Notes under the pieces: model-generated | The model's input: the letters and a program-made list of their open reading frames with translations, nothing else | The model's database searches: none | Told to the model about the DNA's origin: nothing | Assembly (NCBI RefSeq): GCF_013390595.1 | Contig: NZ_JACAWV010000007.1 | Span: forward strand, 186,001 to 250,000 | Origin: Rhizobium sp. RM | Lineage (GTDB): Bacteria; Pseudomonadota; Alphaproteobacteria; Rhizobiales; Rhizobiaceae | Direction of reading: 5' to 3' | DNA length: 64,000 nt | Shown here: piece after piece, positions 1-7,991 of the stretch | Position numbering within the stretch: position 1 is the first letter of the stretch | Layout: every line of letters starts with the position of its first letter | Program-made: the position numbers and the translations under genes

Positions 1-1
1 G

Positions 2-346
2 GATACCATCACACCTGAAGACAAGCCGTTCGACATTCATGGCGGCGACATCGAAACCTCCGTAATGCTGGCGCTCCACCCCGACAAAGTGGACATGTCG
101 AAGGCCCGCGCCTTCGCATCTCGCCAGGCGGACTTTTCGAGAGATTTCAAGCATCTTCGCGCCTACGGGCCGCACGCGTTTGGCTGGATGATGCGGGACC
201 TGAACGACGACGGCGTCGCGGGAAACGCCGCAGCAGCCACCGCACAAAAAGGGGAAAGCCTGATTTCCCATGCTGTCGGAGGACTTACTGCGCTCCTCGA
301 AGACGTCCGCGCTTTTGATATAACGTTATTTCATAACAGGATTTGA
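2..346 (+). CDS. Creatininase family protein, 3' end only
   Basis: The gene enters from the left edge; only about 114 C-terminal residues are visible, in the frame starting at base 2. The visible part holds HGGDIETS followed by MLALHPDKVDM. This matches the family's HAGxxETS-type segment, whose His and Glu belong to the metal and active site of creatininase/creatinine amidohydrolase-like enzymes. The substrate cannot be told because the N-terminal half is missing. The stop codon lies only 7 bases after a Zur-like palindrome that belongs to the next gene. Family assignment is fairly sure, specific function is not. Confidence 0.75.
   Translation, partial: DTITPEDKPFDIHGGDIETSVMLALHPDKVDMSKARAFASRQADFSRDFKHLRAYGPHAFGWMMRDLNDDGVAGNAAAATAQKGESLISHAVGGLTALLEDVRAFDITLFHNRI
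325..337 (+). promoter_or_regulatory. Candidate Zur operator before the zinc GTPase gene
   Basis: GTTAT-TTC-ATAAC is a perfect 5+3+5 palindrome. It has the same half-site and spacing as the core of known Zur boxes (GTTAT-N3-ATAAC). It lies 112 bases before the ATG of the COG0523 GTPase and just before the stop codon of the upstream gene. COG0523 genes are frequent Zur targets, so both position and sequence agree. Zur binding is inferred. Confidence 0.6.
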
Positions 347-449
347 AAAACTTCATCAGAATCTCTTTGAACTGCTCCGATGACGCGCCTATATGGACGG
401 CAACACTTTCCGCCCGGCAGCGCCGGGCCTGTTTTGACGCGAGGTTTCC

Positions 450-1550
450 ATGACCGAAACAGCAACAGCCAAGCCCATTCCAGTTACAGTGCTGACGGGA
501 TATCTCGGCGCAGGCAAGACGACACTTCTCAACCGCATCCTCTCCGAAAACCACGGAAAGAAATATGCTGTTATCGTCAATGAGTTCGGCGAGATCGGCA
601 TCGACAACGACCTGATCGTTGAGTCCGATGAAGAAATTTATGAAATGAACAACGGTTGCGTCTGCTGCACGGTCCGTGGCGACTTGATCCGTGTTGTAGA
701 GGGCCTGATGCGCCGTCCCGGCCGTTTTGACGGCATCATCGTGGAAACAACCGGGCTTGCCGATCCGGTTCCCGTTGCGCAGACCTTCTTCATGGATGAC
801 GATGTGCGGGCCAAGACAGAACTGGACGCTGTTGTCGCGCTGGTGGACGCAAAGCACTTGCCACTGCGTCTGAAGGATAGTCGCGAAGCAGAGGATCAGA
901 TTGCCTTTGCCGATGTGGTTGTCATCAACAAGACCGACCTCGTAACGCCAGAAGAGATTGCTCGCATCGAGGATATCGTGCGCGCCATCAATCCGTCAGC
1001 CCGCATTTACAAGACCACGCGCTCCGGCGTTGATCTTGCCCGCGTTCTGAACCAGGGCGCCTTTAATCTGGAACGTGCGCTCGAAAACGACCCGCATTTC
1101 CTCGAACATGGCCATGACGATCATGTCTGCGGTCCGGACTGCGACCATCATCACGATCACGACCATGATCATCACCATCATGACCACGGTCACGATCATG
1201 GGCATGATCACCACCATCATCACCATGGTGCGGTCTCGCCAATCCATGACGTCACGGTGCAGTCCATCTCGCTGCGAGGCGGCGAGATGAATCCAGAACG
1301 CTTTTTCCCCTGGATTCAAAAAGTGACCCAAACCGATGGTCCGAACATCCTGCGCCTGAAGGGCATTATTGCTTTCAAGGGTGATGCCGAACGCTACGTC
1401 GTGCAGGGTGTTCATATGATCATCGAAGGTGACCATCAGCGCCCATGGAAGGAAGGCGAAAAGCGTGAGACGCGGCTTGTCTTTATTGGACGCAATCTCG
1501 ATCGCGAAAAGCTGGAAAAGAGCTTCCGCGCCTGCGAAGTGACGGCCTAA
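450..1550 (+). CDS. COG0523 (CobW/ZigA-type) GTPase with His-rich zinc-binding insert
   Basis: A 366-residue G3E-family GTPase, probably a zinc metallochaperone that helps load metal into enzymes when zinc is scarce. The Walker A motif GYLGAGKTT is at residues 17-25. The metal-binding CxCC motif (Cys70, Cys72, Cys73) follows NNG, and an NKTD guanine-specificity motif is near residue 160. A very His/Asp-rich loop at about residues 220-260 is followed by the CobW C-terminal domain. The start is supported by GAGG seven bases ahead of the ATG. The Zur-like palindrome at 325-337 suggests derepression under zinc limitation. CobW of cobalamin synthesis is less likely: there are no cob genes nearby and the long His loop fits zinc-linked members. 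Confidence 0.9.
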   Translation: MTETATAKPIPVTVLTGYLGAGKTTLLNRILSENHGKKYAVIVNEFGEIGIDNDLIVESDEEIYEMNNGCVCCTVRGDLIRVVEGLMRRPGRFDGIIVETTGLADPVPVAQTFFMDDDVRAKTELDAVVALVDAKHLPLRLKDSREAEDQIAFADVVVINKTDLVTPEEIARIEDIVRAINPSARIYKTTRSGVDLARVLNQGAFNLERALENDPHFLEHGHDDHVCGPDCDHHHDHDHDHHHHDHGHDHGHDHHHHHHGAVSPIHDVTVQSISLRGGEMNPERFFPWIQKVTQTDGPNILRLKGIIAFKGDAERYVVQGVHMIIEGDHQRPWKEGEKRETRLVFIGRNLDREKLEKSFRACEVTA

Positions 1551-1758
1551 TTCTACCTTTGCTGCCCCTCGCTTGTGCCTGGGGCGGCATCGTCAACGCC
1601 TGCTTTTCTCCAAAAATGTTTTCAGTCATTTATTTGATTTCATTGGGTCCAAACTCAACACAGAAATGATCGAAGACATTAAACGGGTCGACTGCAAGCG
1701 CTAACCGACATAGAACTGTGCCAGCAATCCCGGGGCCGCGGAGGCCTCCACTTAACAC

Positions 1759-2769
1759 ATGAAAGACCGATCATCGATGCCGACTGTTGCCCCGCTTGAT
1801 ATCGAAGGCCATGTGGTCTCGACCCATTTTCTCGGCGACATTCCTCTCTTCGCCACCGCTGCAGGGACCATCCACCGGTTGGATGGCGGCGAAAAGGTTA
1901 CGGAGGCACATCAGGGTCTTCTGACATGCATTCGCGATCCCTACAGTGCCACCCTGCTTTCAGGCGGTGAAGATGGACGCGTTCTGCGTATCGGCCACGA
2001 CGGTTCCCTCAGTGAATTGGCAAATGTTCCGCGCAAGTGGATCAGCGTGATCGCTGGCGGCCCCCAGAAAGCGGTCGCATATGGTGTCGGAAAGTCGAGT
2101 TTCGTACGTCTGTCGGATGGTACGGTCAAAGAATTCAAGGAAGAGCGCACTGTCGAAGCCATAGCCTTCGCCCCCAAGGGGATGCGCATTGCTGTTGCTC
2201 GGTATAATGGCGTGACACTACACTGGGTGGCAACGGCAGGAGATCCCGTTGATCTCGAGTGGAAGGGTGCGCATACCGGCGTGACTTTCTCTCCGGATGG
2301 AAAATTTCTCGTCACCACCATGCAGGAAAATGCCCTGCATGGCTGGAAGATGGAAGCCACCAAGGGCGGCATGGAAGCTCGCCACATGCGCATGACCGGT
2401 TACCCTTCAAAGGTCAAATCGGTGTCCTGGTCGCCAAAGGGTAAGTGGCTTGCCTCATCAGGTGCGCCAGCCGCAATCGTCTGGCCCTTTTCCGGCAAAG
2501 ACGGTCCGATGGGCAAGGCGCCGCTGGAACTCGGCACGCGCGCCAACATCATGGTCACCACGGTCGCCTTTCACCCGGCGGAAGAAGTGCTCGCCATCGG
2601 GTTTATCGATGGCATGATCCTTGGCGTACGTGTTGCTGACGGCAAGGAAGCCCTGCTTCGTCGCCCAGGCAAGGGGGCGATCACCTCGATGGACTGGAGT
2701 GCCACAGGCAAGCTTCTTTCCTTCGCCTCTGAGGCTGGTGACTGCGGTGTCATCGATATTTCGGCGTAA
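1759..2769 (+). CDS. WD40-repeat beta-propeller protein
   Basis: A 336-residue protein without signal peptide or membrane segment. Repeats of the type VTFSPDGKFLVTT, VSWSPKGKWLASS and MDWSATGKLLSFAS, spaced about 40-50 residues, mark WD40 blades through the whole chain, enough for one seven-bladed propeller. Such proteins are scaffolds; no catalytic motif is seen. It follows the zinc GTPase in the same direction with a 208-base gap, so co-expression is possible but not shown. A second ATG six codons downstream (1777) is an alternative start. Partner and role are unknown. Confidence 0.75.
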   Translation: MKDRSSMPTVAPLDIEGHVVSTHFLGDIPLFATAAGTIHRLDGGEKVTEAHQGLLTCIRDPYSATLLSGGEDGRVLRIGHDGSLSELANVPRKWISVIAGGPQKAVAYGVGKSSFVRLSDGTVKEFKEERTVEAIAFAPKGMRIAVARYNGVTLHWVATAGDPVDLEWKGAHTGVTFSPDGKFLVTTMQENALHGWKMEATKGGMEARHMRMTGYPSKVKSVSWSPKGKWLASSGAPAAIVWPFSGKDGPMGKAPLELGTRANIMVTTVAFHPAEEVLAIGFIDGMILGVRVADGKEALLRRPGKGAITSMDWSATGKLLSFASEAGDCGVIDISA

Positions 2770-2868
2770 ACTGCCGAGCTAAAAAAGCCCGGCCGCACAT
2801 CAAAACGTTTCCACAACCTTTTGGAAAAAATATCTTTTCCGCCTGAGACGTTTTTATCAAGCGAGGTG

Positions 2869-4050
2869 CTAGGTGCTCGTCTGACGTCTGGTCAGGAAAA
2901 GCATGAGCAGAGCCGAAGCAGCGCCCACAGAAGCAAGTCGGATTGCGACGCCGAAGCTTGCATATTGTGCAATGATCCCCATCAGGGGCACTGCGAAAAG
3001 GCTGGCCAAAAAAATCGAGTTCATATAGAGCGCCGTTGCCCGCGCCATCCGACCACGCGCAAATCCCTGAATGAACGTCAAAGACGTACCGGCGAAAAGA
3101 CCGTAATAGGCACCCTCCATGGCCGCGCCAAATATCATTGCCGGCAATGTCTGTACTGAGGCAATGACGTTAAATGCAACGATTGCCACGACACCGGCAC
3201 CAGCGAGTATGACGCGAACGCTTACCAAGCGCATGATCCTTGGCGCCAGCAGAATAAGCAGAACCTCCATCGCGCACTTCACACTGAGAGATAGGCCAGG
3301 CGCGTAGTCCGGAAGCCCGACCTCGCGCACCAGGAAGATTGGCAAGGCAGAAGCGCAAAGAGAATGGGCAAAGGACATGCACAAGTTCGCCGCCGCAGCC
3401 AGAAGCAACGGCATGTTTCGGCCACCGCCGTCATCGGCATCGTTTTGCCGGTCCATTGGACAGGTCTGATCGTGTGGAATGAACGCCAGCGCCAGTCCGC
3501 CCCAGATCGTCGCCATGACGATGGCATTGATGAACACGGCTTTCGCACCTGCAACGTCGACGATCAGATAAGCGATGGCCGGAAACAGCATCCAGGCCAG
3601 CGACACCATCATCCGCAAGAAGGCGTTGTAAGCGCCTGCATCAAGAGCTTTGAGCCGGCCGTGATAGCGACCATAGCTAAACACGAGCGTCGTCGCGGCA
3701 TTGGCAAGTCCCATAGAAGGCGCCGTGACAGCGACAAGAAGCAAAAGATGCCCGAAGATCGCAGCAACAGCCGCAAGCATCGCGCCGGTAATGGAGACCA
3801 GTAGAAGGGGGCGTATTCTGATACCGGCATCCACCCGCTCACCGTAAAAACGGCTGGCGGCGATCGACGCGATCATTGCCACAACGCTGTAGAGACCAAC
3901 TGTCGCGGGAGGATGCCCGAGCACCTGAATAATGTAGAAACCGATGAGAGGAACGATAGTCGCGTTTGTGCCGCCAGCAACAAAGACCAGCAACGCAATC
4001 ATGTAGGCCTGACGATCAAAGCCGTCAGGCATAACCTTTCTCTCATTCAT
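2869..4050 (-). CDS. MFS transporter, sugar-efflux (SET)-like
   Basis: A 393-residue integral membrane protein with about twelve hydrophobic segments in two halves, joined by a charged loop near residues 195-215 (HDQTCPMDRQNDADDGGG). The opening GGTNATIVPLIGFYIIQVLG and the FYGERVD loop after the second segment resemble SET-type sugar efflux permeases. The substrate is not evident. The gene stands alone: its 5' side is separated by a terminator-like hairpin (4167-4186) from the minus-strand gene upstream. Family call is good; the sugar-efflux subtype is tentative. Confidence 0.7.
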   Translation of the reverse strand: MNERKVMPDGFDRQAYMIALLVFVAGGTNATIVPLIGFYIIQVLGHPPATVGLYSVVAMIASIAASRFYGERVDAGIRIRPLLLVSITGAMLAAVAAIFGHLLLLVAVTAPSMGLANAATTLVFSYGRYHGRLKALDAGAYNAFLRMMVSLAWMLFPAIAYLIVDVAGAKAVFINAIVMATIWGGLALAFIPHDQTCPMDRQNDADDGGGRNMPLLLAAAANLCMSFAHSLCASALPIFLVREVGLPDYAPGLSLSVKCAMEVLLILLAPRIMRLVSVRVILAGAGVVAIVAFNVIASVQTLPAMIFGAAMEGAYYGLFAGTSLTFIQGFARGRMARATALYMNSIFLASLFAVPLMGIIAQYASFGVAIRLASVGAASALLMLFLTRRQTST

Positions 4051-4166
4051 GGGAATCGACTGAAGGTTGCAGCGTGATGACGCACCTTCACATCATAATC
4101 ATGTATTATTCAAGCCTGCGGGCATCGTTCGACAATCAGCAAGAGCAGGCCTCCCCCAAAGAAAGA

Positions 4167-4186
4167 AAGGGGGCCGAAGCCCCCTT
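4167..4186 (-). terminator. Intrinsic terminator with UUCG loop (minus strand)
   Basis: An 8-bp perfect stem, AAGGGGGC / GCCCCCTT, with a TTCG loop on the minus strand, followed by TTTCTTTC. It ends whatever is transcribed leftwards from the 4449-4733 region. It is 260 bases beyond that gene's stop codon, which is unusually far. Confidence 0.7.
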
Positions 4187-4448
4187 GAGAGTGATGACAG
4201 GACAGGCCCTGCCCTTCGTTACACCGGTCCGCGGGTCAGGCCCATGGTTGATCCGGCATCCAGCAACCGCGCAGTTGCGCAGGCCAAAATGTTATTGCGA
4301 TCAGGGACATGATCGTGCTGGCCCCTCGGCAGAATACGGGGGGGAACGGGCGCGGGTTCATTCCTGCGGCCTATGGAGCGACCCGGAATTTGTCACCACC
4401 CTCAAGGGGGCGTCAGCCTTCCCTCAGTTTTCGTTGTTTTACCGCTTC
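4187..4448 (-). other. Non-coding stretch between small exported protein and its terminator
   Basis: About 260 bases with no convincing reading frame. It lies downstream of the 94-residue exported-protein gene and upstream (on the minus strand) of the UUCG terminator. Several GC-rich segments can fold. It is either a long 3' untranslated region or a separate small RNA sharing the terminator. A plus-strand frame crosses it, but it runs antisense into the exported-protein gene and has no family resemblance. Confidence 0.4.
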
Positions 4449-4733
4449 TTAGTGGCGGTTCTTCTTCCGGCCGTTGTCCTTGTTGTCAATGACATCGACG
4501 GAGGTCTTGTTGCCGTTCAGGACACCATTGAGGATGCCGGTCTTGTTGCCGTTCAAAATCCCGTTGTTGGACAGGATACCGTTCACACCGAGATCGATGC
4601 TCGGCGACACAACGATGAGCGCACTGTTCTTGTTGCTGTTTCCGGACAGAACACCCAGAAGGCCGCCGGCCTGGGCCTGGCCAACGGAAGCGACAGTAAG
4701 AGCGGCAGCAACACAAGCAAACTTAACAATCAT
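4449..4733 (-). CDS. Small exported protein with NGIL/LNGN repeats
   Basis: A 94-residue protein. The N-terminus MIVKFACVAAALTVASVGQA is a clear Sec signal peptide ending AQA, so the mature protein has about 72 residues. The mature part is low in aromatics and rich in Asn and Gly. It carries imperfect repeats: LGVLSGNSN, VNGILSNN, NGILNGNKT, GILNGVLNGNKT. The C-terminus is basic (GRKKNRH). Short Gly/Asn repeats of this kind suggest a beta-solenoid or self-assembling surface peptide, but no named family is recognised. It is divergent from the outer-membrane barrel gene at 5006 across a 272-base AT-rich gap, so the two may share regulation or function. Confidence 0.7.
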   Translation of the reverse strand: MIVKFACVAAALTVASVGQAQAGGLLGVLSGNSNKNSALIVVSPSIDLGVNGILSNNGILNGNKTGILNGVLNGNKTSVDVIDNKDNGRKKNRH

Positions 4734-5005
4734 TTCTCTCTCCTCTTGAGTTTGATCAACGCCGTCTGGCGTGATTTGACTGTATATTTAGAGAGCACTA
4801 ATTCAAGCAAAGCCTAATATTACAATAAACGATTAACACTAATACTTGCAATTTTAATAGTTTTTTACTCAGCTCCACAGAACATAAGACTATTTCCTTA
4901 CCCCCAATGACGCTTTGCGGGCGCAATACAAGACCAATGCAACGTCGAGCACTTTATTAACCATCTAAATATAAGATATTTCTCAATTAGCGACTGGAGA
5001 TACAG

Positions 5006-6172
5006 ATGCGACTGGGGGGATATGTAACATTTGCTCTCGGCCTTGCCGTCGCATCTGCTGCGCACGGTGAAGGCCCGGAGTTTACCTATGCGAGCGGCGC
5101 CACCTACGATACGAACTATTTTGGCGACACCAACGGCCTGAAGGCAATTTCTCTGCGGGCGGGCTTGGGCATGAATGGTAAGATCGACCTAGAAGGCGCA
5201 GAACTAAAATATTCGCTTGATCATGAAGAGGTCCGTGTCCCCCGCTACAGCTTTGCCAATGAACACAACAGCACTGTAACGTTGGGCCTTACCAAGCGGT
5301 TGACGGAAAAACTGGAATGGGCCCTGGAGCTTCGCGGCACGCGCAGTGATGCGGGCGACATCTTTCTGCATCTGCCAGAGCAGGATATCGGCTATCGACA
5401 ACTGGATCACAAGCTGGAAGCCACGTCGAGCGTCGGATTACTGGCTTTTGGCGGAAAAAATTCGCTGACAGCCGGGATCACCAGCCTGATGAAAGGCACT
5501 GCGCGTTTCAGACCGGCCTATTTCATGCCCACTCGCCTGGAGGCGAACGAAGCGCTTCTGTCCTTGAAGGCGGAACATATCCGCCCGCTGGCAGTTGGCG
5601 AAGGAGGCGTGACCGTTGCCTACGATCGTATCATCGTGCCGCAAGGTCAGCAGGAAAAATATGAACGGTTCGAGGCCAGCACTCTGCGTGGCTCACTAGC
5701 CTATGGCTATAAACTTGCAGATCGTCTTGCGATCCTTGCAGAAGGCGGACTGACGACAATTGAAGGAGATGAGATCAGCGACGCGATCAAACATACGCGC
5801 CCATATCTGCGTGCAGAAGCGGAATGGAAAGCAAATGACCGCCTGGCTTTTGGCGTTGGCTTTTCGCAAGATTATGCTTTGTTCGACCCGGACGATCCGA
5901 TTGGCGAATTCCATCGTCGCTGGCAGTTCGTGATGAAAAGCAAGCTCACGGAAAAAGTCGGCTTCGATCTTGCCTTGCGCCAGGTCCACAAAGACTGGAT
6001 CTATTACGATTACGACGTCAACGAACGGCGCCTTGTGGCGACTCTGTCGCTCGAAACCGGAAAAAGCAGCAAGCTGGAGTTTGAATTCGACCGTTTGCTG
6101 CACGGCGAGGAAGATGAAGAACTTTCCTATAGAGGCTCTGCCGTGACCTCTCGCTTTACTGGTACTTTCTGA
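5006..6172 (+). CDS. Predicted outer-membrane beta-barrel protein
   Basis: A 388-residue protein with a short signal peptide (about residues 1-21, ending AAHG). The rest alternates polar and hydrophobic residues in strand-length runs and ends in Phe (RFTGTF), the usual C-terminal signature for Bam-dependent barrels. Acidic and aromatic residues are common in the turns. No TonB box or plug domain is seen, so it is not a TonB receptor. GGAGA nine bases before the ATG supports the start. It may handle the divergently encoded repeat protein (4449-4733); this is inference from position. A 10-bp hairpin at 6222-6245 follows the gene. Confidence 0.65.
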   Translation: MRLGGYVTFALGLAVASAAHGEGPEFTYASGATYDTNYFGDTNGLKAISLRAGLGMNGKIDLEGAELKYSLDHEEVRVPRYSFANEHNSTVTLGLTKRLTEKLEWALELRGTRSDAGDIFLHLPEQDIGYRQLDHKLEATSSVGLLAFGGKNSLTAGITSLMKGTARFRPAYFMPTRLEANEALLSLKAEHIRPLAVGEGGVTVAYDRIIVPQGQQEKYERFEASTLRGSLAYGYKLADRLAILAEGGLTTIEGDEISDAIKHTRPYLRAEAEWKANDRLAFGVGFSQDYALFDPDDPIGEFHRRWQFVMKSKLTEKVGFDLALRQVHKDWIYYDYDVNERRLVATLSLETGKSSKLEFEFDRLLHGEEDEELSYRGSAVTSRFTGTF

Positions 6173-6221
6173 AGCGTGAACTCTGCCTTCATCCTAACCA
6201 CAAGAGCAAGCCTAGGAACAT

Positions 6222-6245
6222 ATGCTCGGCTCAAAAGCCGAGCAT
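6222..6245. terminator. Hairpin between convergent genes
   Basis: ATGCTCGGCT / AGCCGAGCAT forms a perfect 10-bp stem with a CAAA loop. It lies between the stops of the barrel gene (plus) and the glyoxalase-like gene (minus). There is no clear T run, so it may be a weak bidirectional terminator. Confidence 0.55.
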
Positions 6246-6262
6246 AAGAGTACGAACGCCTG

Positions 6263-6706
6263 TTACCAGGCCAGTTCAAGCTGTGGACGGCCATTGGAAG
6301 TTTTTTCAAGGGTTCTACCGGAGGCATCGACATTACAATGCACGCGCTGGCGATAAGCAGAGAAGCTTTCGAAACTCACCACATCGACCGGATCGTCGAA
6401 ATGTAACGTTAGTCGATAACGTTCGGGATCGCCACCGAGCGACTGCACCCCCAGTACCGACGCCACGAACGGCCTGCCTAGATAGTGTCCTTCCACGCGC
6501 GATCCCAAAATGTAGGGATTGAAGGCAGGGCGATTGCCGGCTGTCGCGTGAAGGGTGTTCCAGTCGCGAAAGCCATATTGAGCGGCAATCAGTTCCAGCG
6601 CCTTCGAGTGGGAAATTGTCTGACCCTGCCCTTCAAGCGCCGCGCGCAGCCTCTTTGCTTGTTCTTTCAGGCCCTCAAGCGCAGGAAGTGGTTTGGAAAC
6701 GTTCAT
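6263..6706 (-). CDS. Glyoxalase-superfamily-like small protein
   Basis: A 147-residue soluble protein. The N-terminal half has LKEQAKRLRAALEGQG and HSKALELIAAQYGFRDWNTLHA. This is the arrangement seen in rhizobial proteins commonly labelled glyoxalase superfamily, where a helical motif with HS.ALE..A...G..dWn.L precedes a small beta domain. The C-terminal half (from about residue 60) is beta-rich, with SRVEGHYLGRPF. No complete set of metal ligands is visible, so enzymatic activity is doubtful. It stands alone on the minus strand. Function is unknown. Confidence 0.5.
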   Translation of the reverse strand: MNVSKPLPALEGLKEQAKRLRAALEGQGQTISHSKALELIAAQYGFRDWNTLHATAGNRPAFNPYILGSRVEGHYLGRPFVASVLGVQSLGGDPERYRLTLHFDDPVDVVSFESFSAYRQRVHCNVDASGRTLEKTSNGRPQLELAW

Positions 6707-6827
6707 TACGGTTCTCCATCAACTGCATGCCAGATTTTCGAAGGGGGCCCGCGTTGCCACCGGTGACATGCAAAACATGGGATGACCGATATTGAATGAA
6801 GAGCTTCACCATGGCGAGGGCGCCTGC

Positions 6828-6858
6828 GGACGGCCGGGGCTCTCACCCGTGGCCGTCC
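6828..6858 (-). terminator. Possible terminator after ompW
   Basis: GGACGGCC / GGCCGTCC, an 8-bp inverted repeat with a 15-base loop, lies 43 bases beyond the ompW stop on the minus strand. There is no T run, so this is a weak call. Confidence 0.35.
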
Positions 6859-6900
6859 GTATACAACATGACATGATCGGCGTCAAAGACGCTTTATCCG

Positions 6901-7593
6901 TCAGAAGCGGTAGGTAATACCCGCGCCAATCAGCCACGGGTCCAGTTTTGCCTTGCCGCTGACGGGTGTGCCGTTCAGCTCCGCCGTCCAATCTGTCTTG
7001 AGGAACAGCTTCTTCACATCGAAGTTCACGCCCCAATGCTCATCGAGCATGTAGTCGAAACCGACCTGTAAAGCTGGTGCGAACTTGTTTTTGACATCGA
7101 GGTTGCTGAACCCGGGCTGTTCGGACTGGTTATAGAACAGTGAGTAATTGATGCCGGCACCGACGTAAGGTTTGAACGCGCCGAAATTGGTGAAATGATA
7201 TTGTAGTGTGACCGTTGGCGGCAGGAGCCACGTCTTTCCGACGGGTGTACCTGCTAGCACTCCCTCCCCGTTTATTTTGGCGTAGGTGGTCCCAAGAATG
7301 AGTTCGGCTGCAATATTGTCGGTGAAGAAATAGCTTACATCAAGCTCCGGAATGACCGTATCAGAATAGGACAGCCCAGCCCCTGGAACACCATCGACGC
7401 TGCCGCTGTCATGGGTAATGACGCCCAGTCCGCGCACACGCAACATCCAGGGGCTCTTTGCTGACTCGATAGCTTCCTCCGCCGTCGGCGCGACGCCCGG
7501 TATGGCGAGGTCTGCAGCCATTACAGTGCTGGAAACAAGCACGGTGGCAACACCGGCCAATAGAGCGGCAGCTTTTCGATTATTATAAAACAT
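6901..7593 (-). CDS. ompW: OmpW family outer-membrane protein
   Basis: A 230-residue protein with a signal peptide (to about residue 26, ending VMA) and an eight-strand barrel pattern. OmpW-type stretches are PELDVSYFFTDNIAAELILG, LPPTVTLQYHF, FKPYVGAGINYS and a closing WLIGAGITYRF that ends in Phe. OmpW proteins form narrow barrels that let small hydrophobic compounds through the outer membrane. An FNR/FixK-like box sits 111-124 bases before the start, in keeping with the known oxygen control of ompW in enterobacteria. Confident at family level. Confidence 0.88.
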   Translation of the reverse strand: MFYNNRKAAALLAGVATVLVSSTVMAADLAIPGVAPTAEEAIESAKSPWMLRVRGLGVITHDSGSVDGVPGAGLSYSDTVIPELDVSYFFTDNIAAELILGTTYAKINGEGVLAGTPVGKTWLLPPTVTLQYHFTNFGAFKPYVGAGINYSLFYNQSEQPGFSNLDVKNKFAPALQVGFDYMLDEHWGVNFDVKKLFLKTDWTAELNGTPVSGKAKLDPWLIGAGITYRF

Positions 7594-7703
7594 CTCTTAT
7601 CTCCTTGATCCGTCACCGAGCGATAGCCCGGACCGAACTGCCGGCAACGAATCTCGACCCGGCAGCCGTTGCCTCCACTATGATCAGGATGAGCGCTGGA
7701 TAT

Positions 7704-7717
7704 TTGAGATGGATCAA
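7704..7717 (-). promoter_or_regulatory. FNR/FixK-like box upstream of ompW
   Basis: On the minus strand the sequence reads TTGAT-CCAT-CTCAA, one mismatch from TTGAT-N4-ATCAA. It lies about 111-124 bases ahead of the ompW ATG, which would suit a -41 activator site with a leader of roughly 70 bases. The same site is about 275 bases before the chemoreceptor gene on the other strand. Confidence 0.5.
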
Positions 7718-7991
7718 ACCGAAGGCGACAACGCACGCATGGGGCGTGCACCATTGAAAGACGTAGCAATTATGCAACACGGACCACAGTAGAGACAGCC
7801 AAATTGGCCAATGCTTTTATAATATAAATTGAATTATAATATTCTAATATTATTAGCTTAATGACCGCCCAAGGCGCCAGCAGGCAACAAAAGAACGCAC
7901 AAACGACACATAAACTTGGAATTAAGCATAAACAATTTGATAAATATTTCAGCTTACCTTCAAAGATACTTTATCTTCGGAGGAGAAAGCG
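7718..7991. other. AT-rich intergenic region before the chemoreceptor gene
   Basis: No gene is seen between ompW and the chemoreceptor. A strongly AT-rich stretch (about 7805-7860) made of TATAA/AATATT runs probably carries promoter elements. AGGAG stands just before the chemoreceptor ATG. Confidence 0.4.

Noticed and set aside
996..1436. Minus-strand Met/Val-rich frame opposite the His loop of the zinc GTPase
   Set aside because: The repeat MVMIMV pattern is simply the complement of the CATCAC His codons.
4074..4817. 247-codon plus-strand frame across the 4051-4448 gap
   Set aside because: It continues antisense through the small exported-protein gene, has no ribosome-binding site and matches no family; the minus-strand gene with signal peptide is better supported.
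4967..4981. AAATAT-AAG-ATATTT palindrome before the barrel gene
   Set aside because: It lies in a very AT-rich promoter region where such palindromes arise easily; no matching copy was seen nearby.
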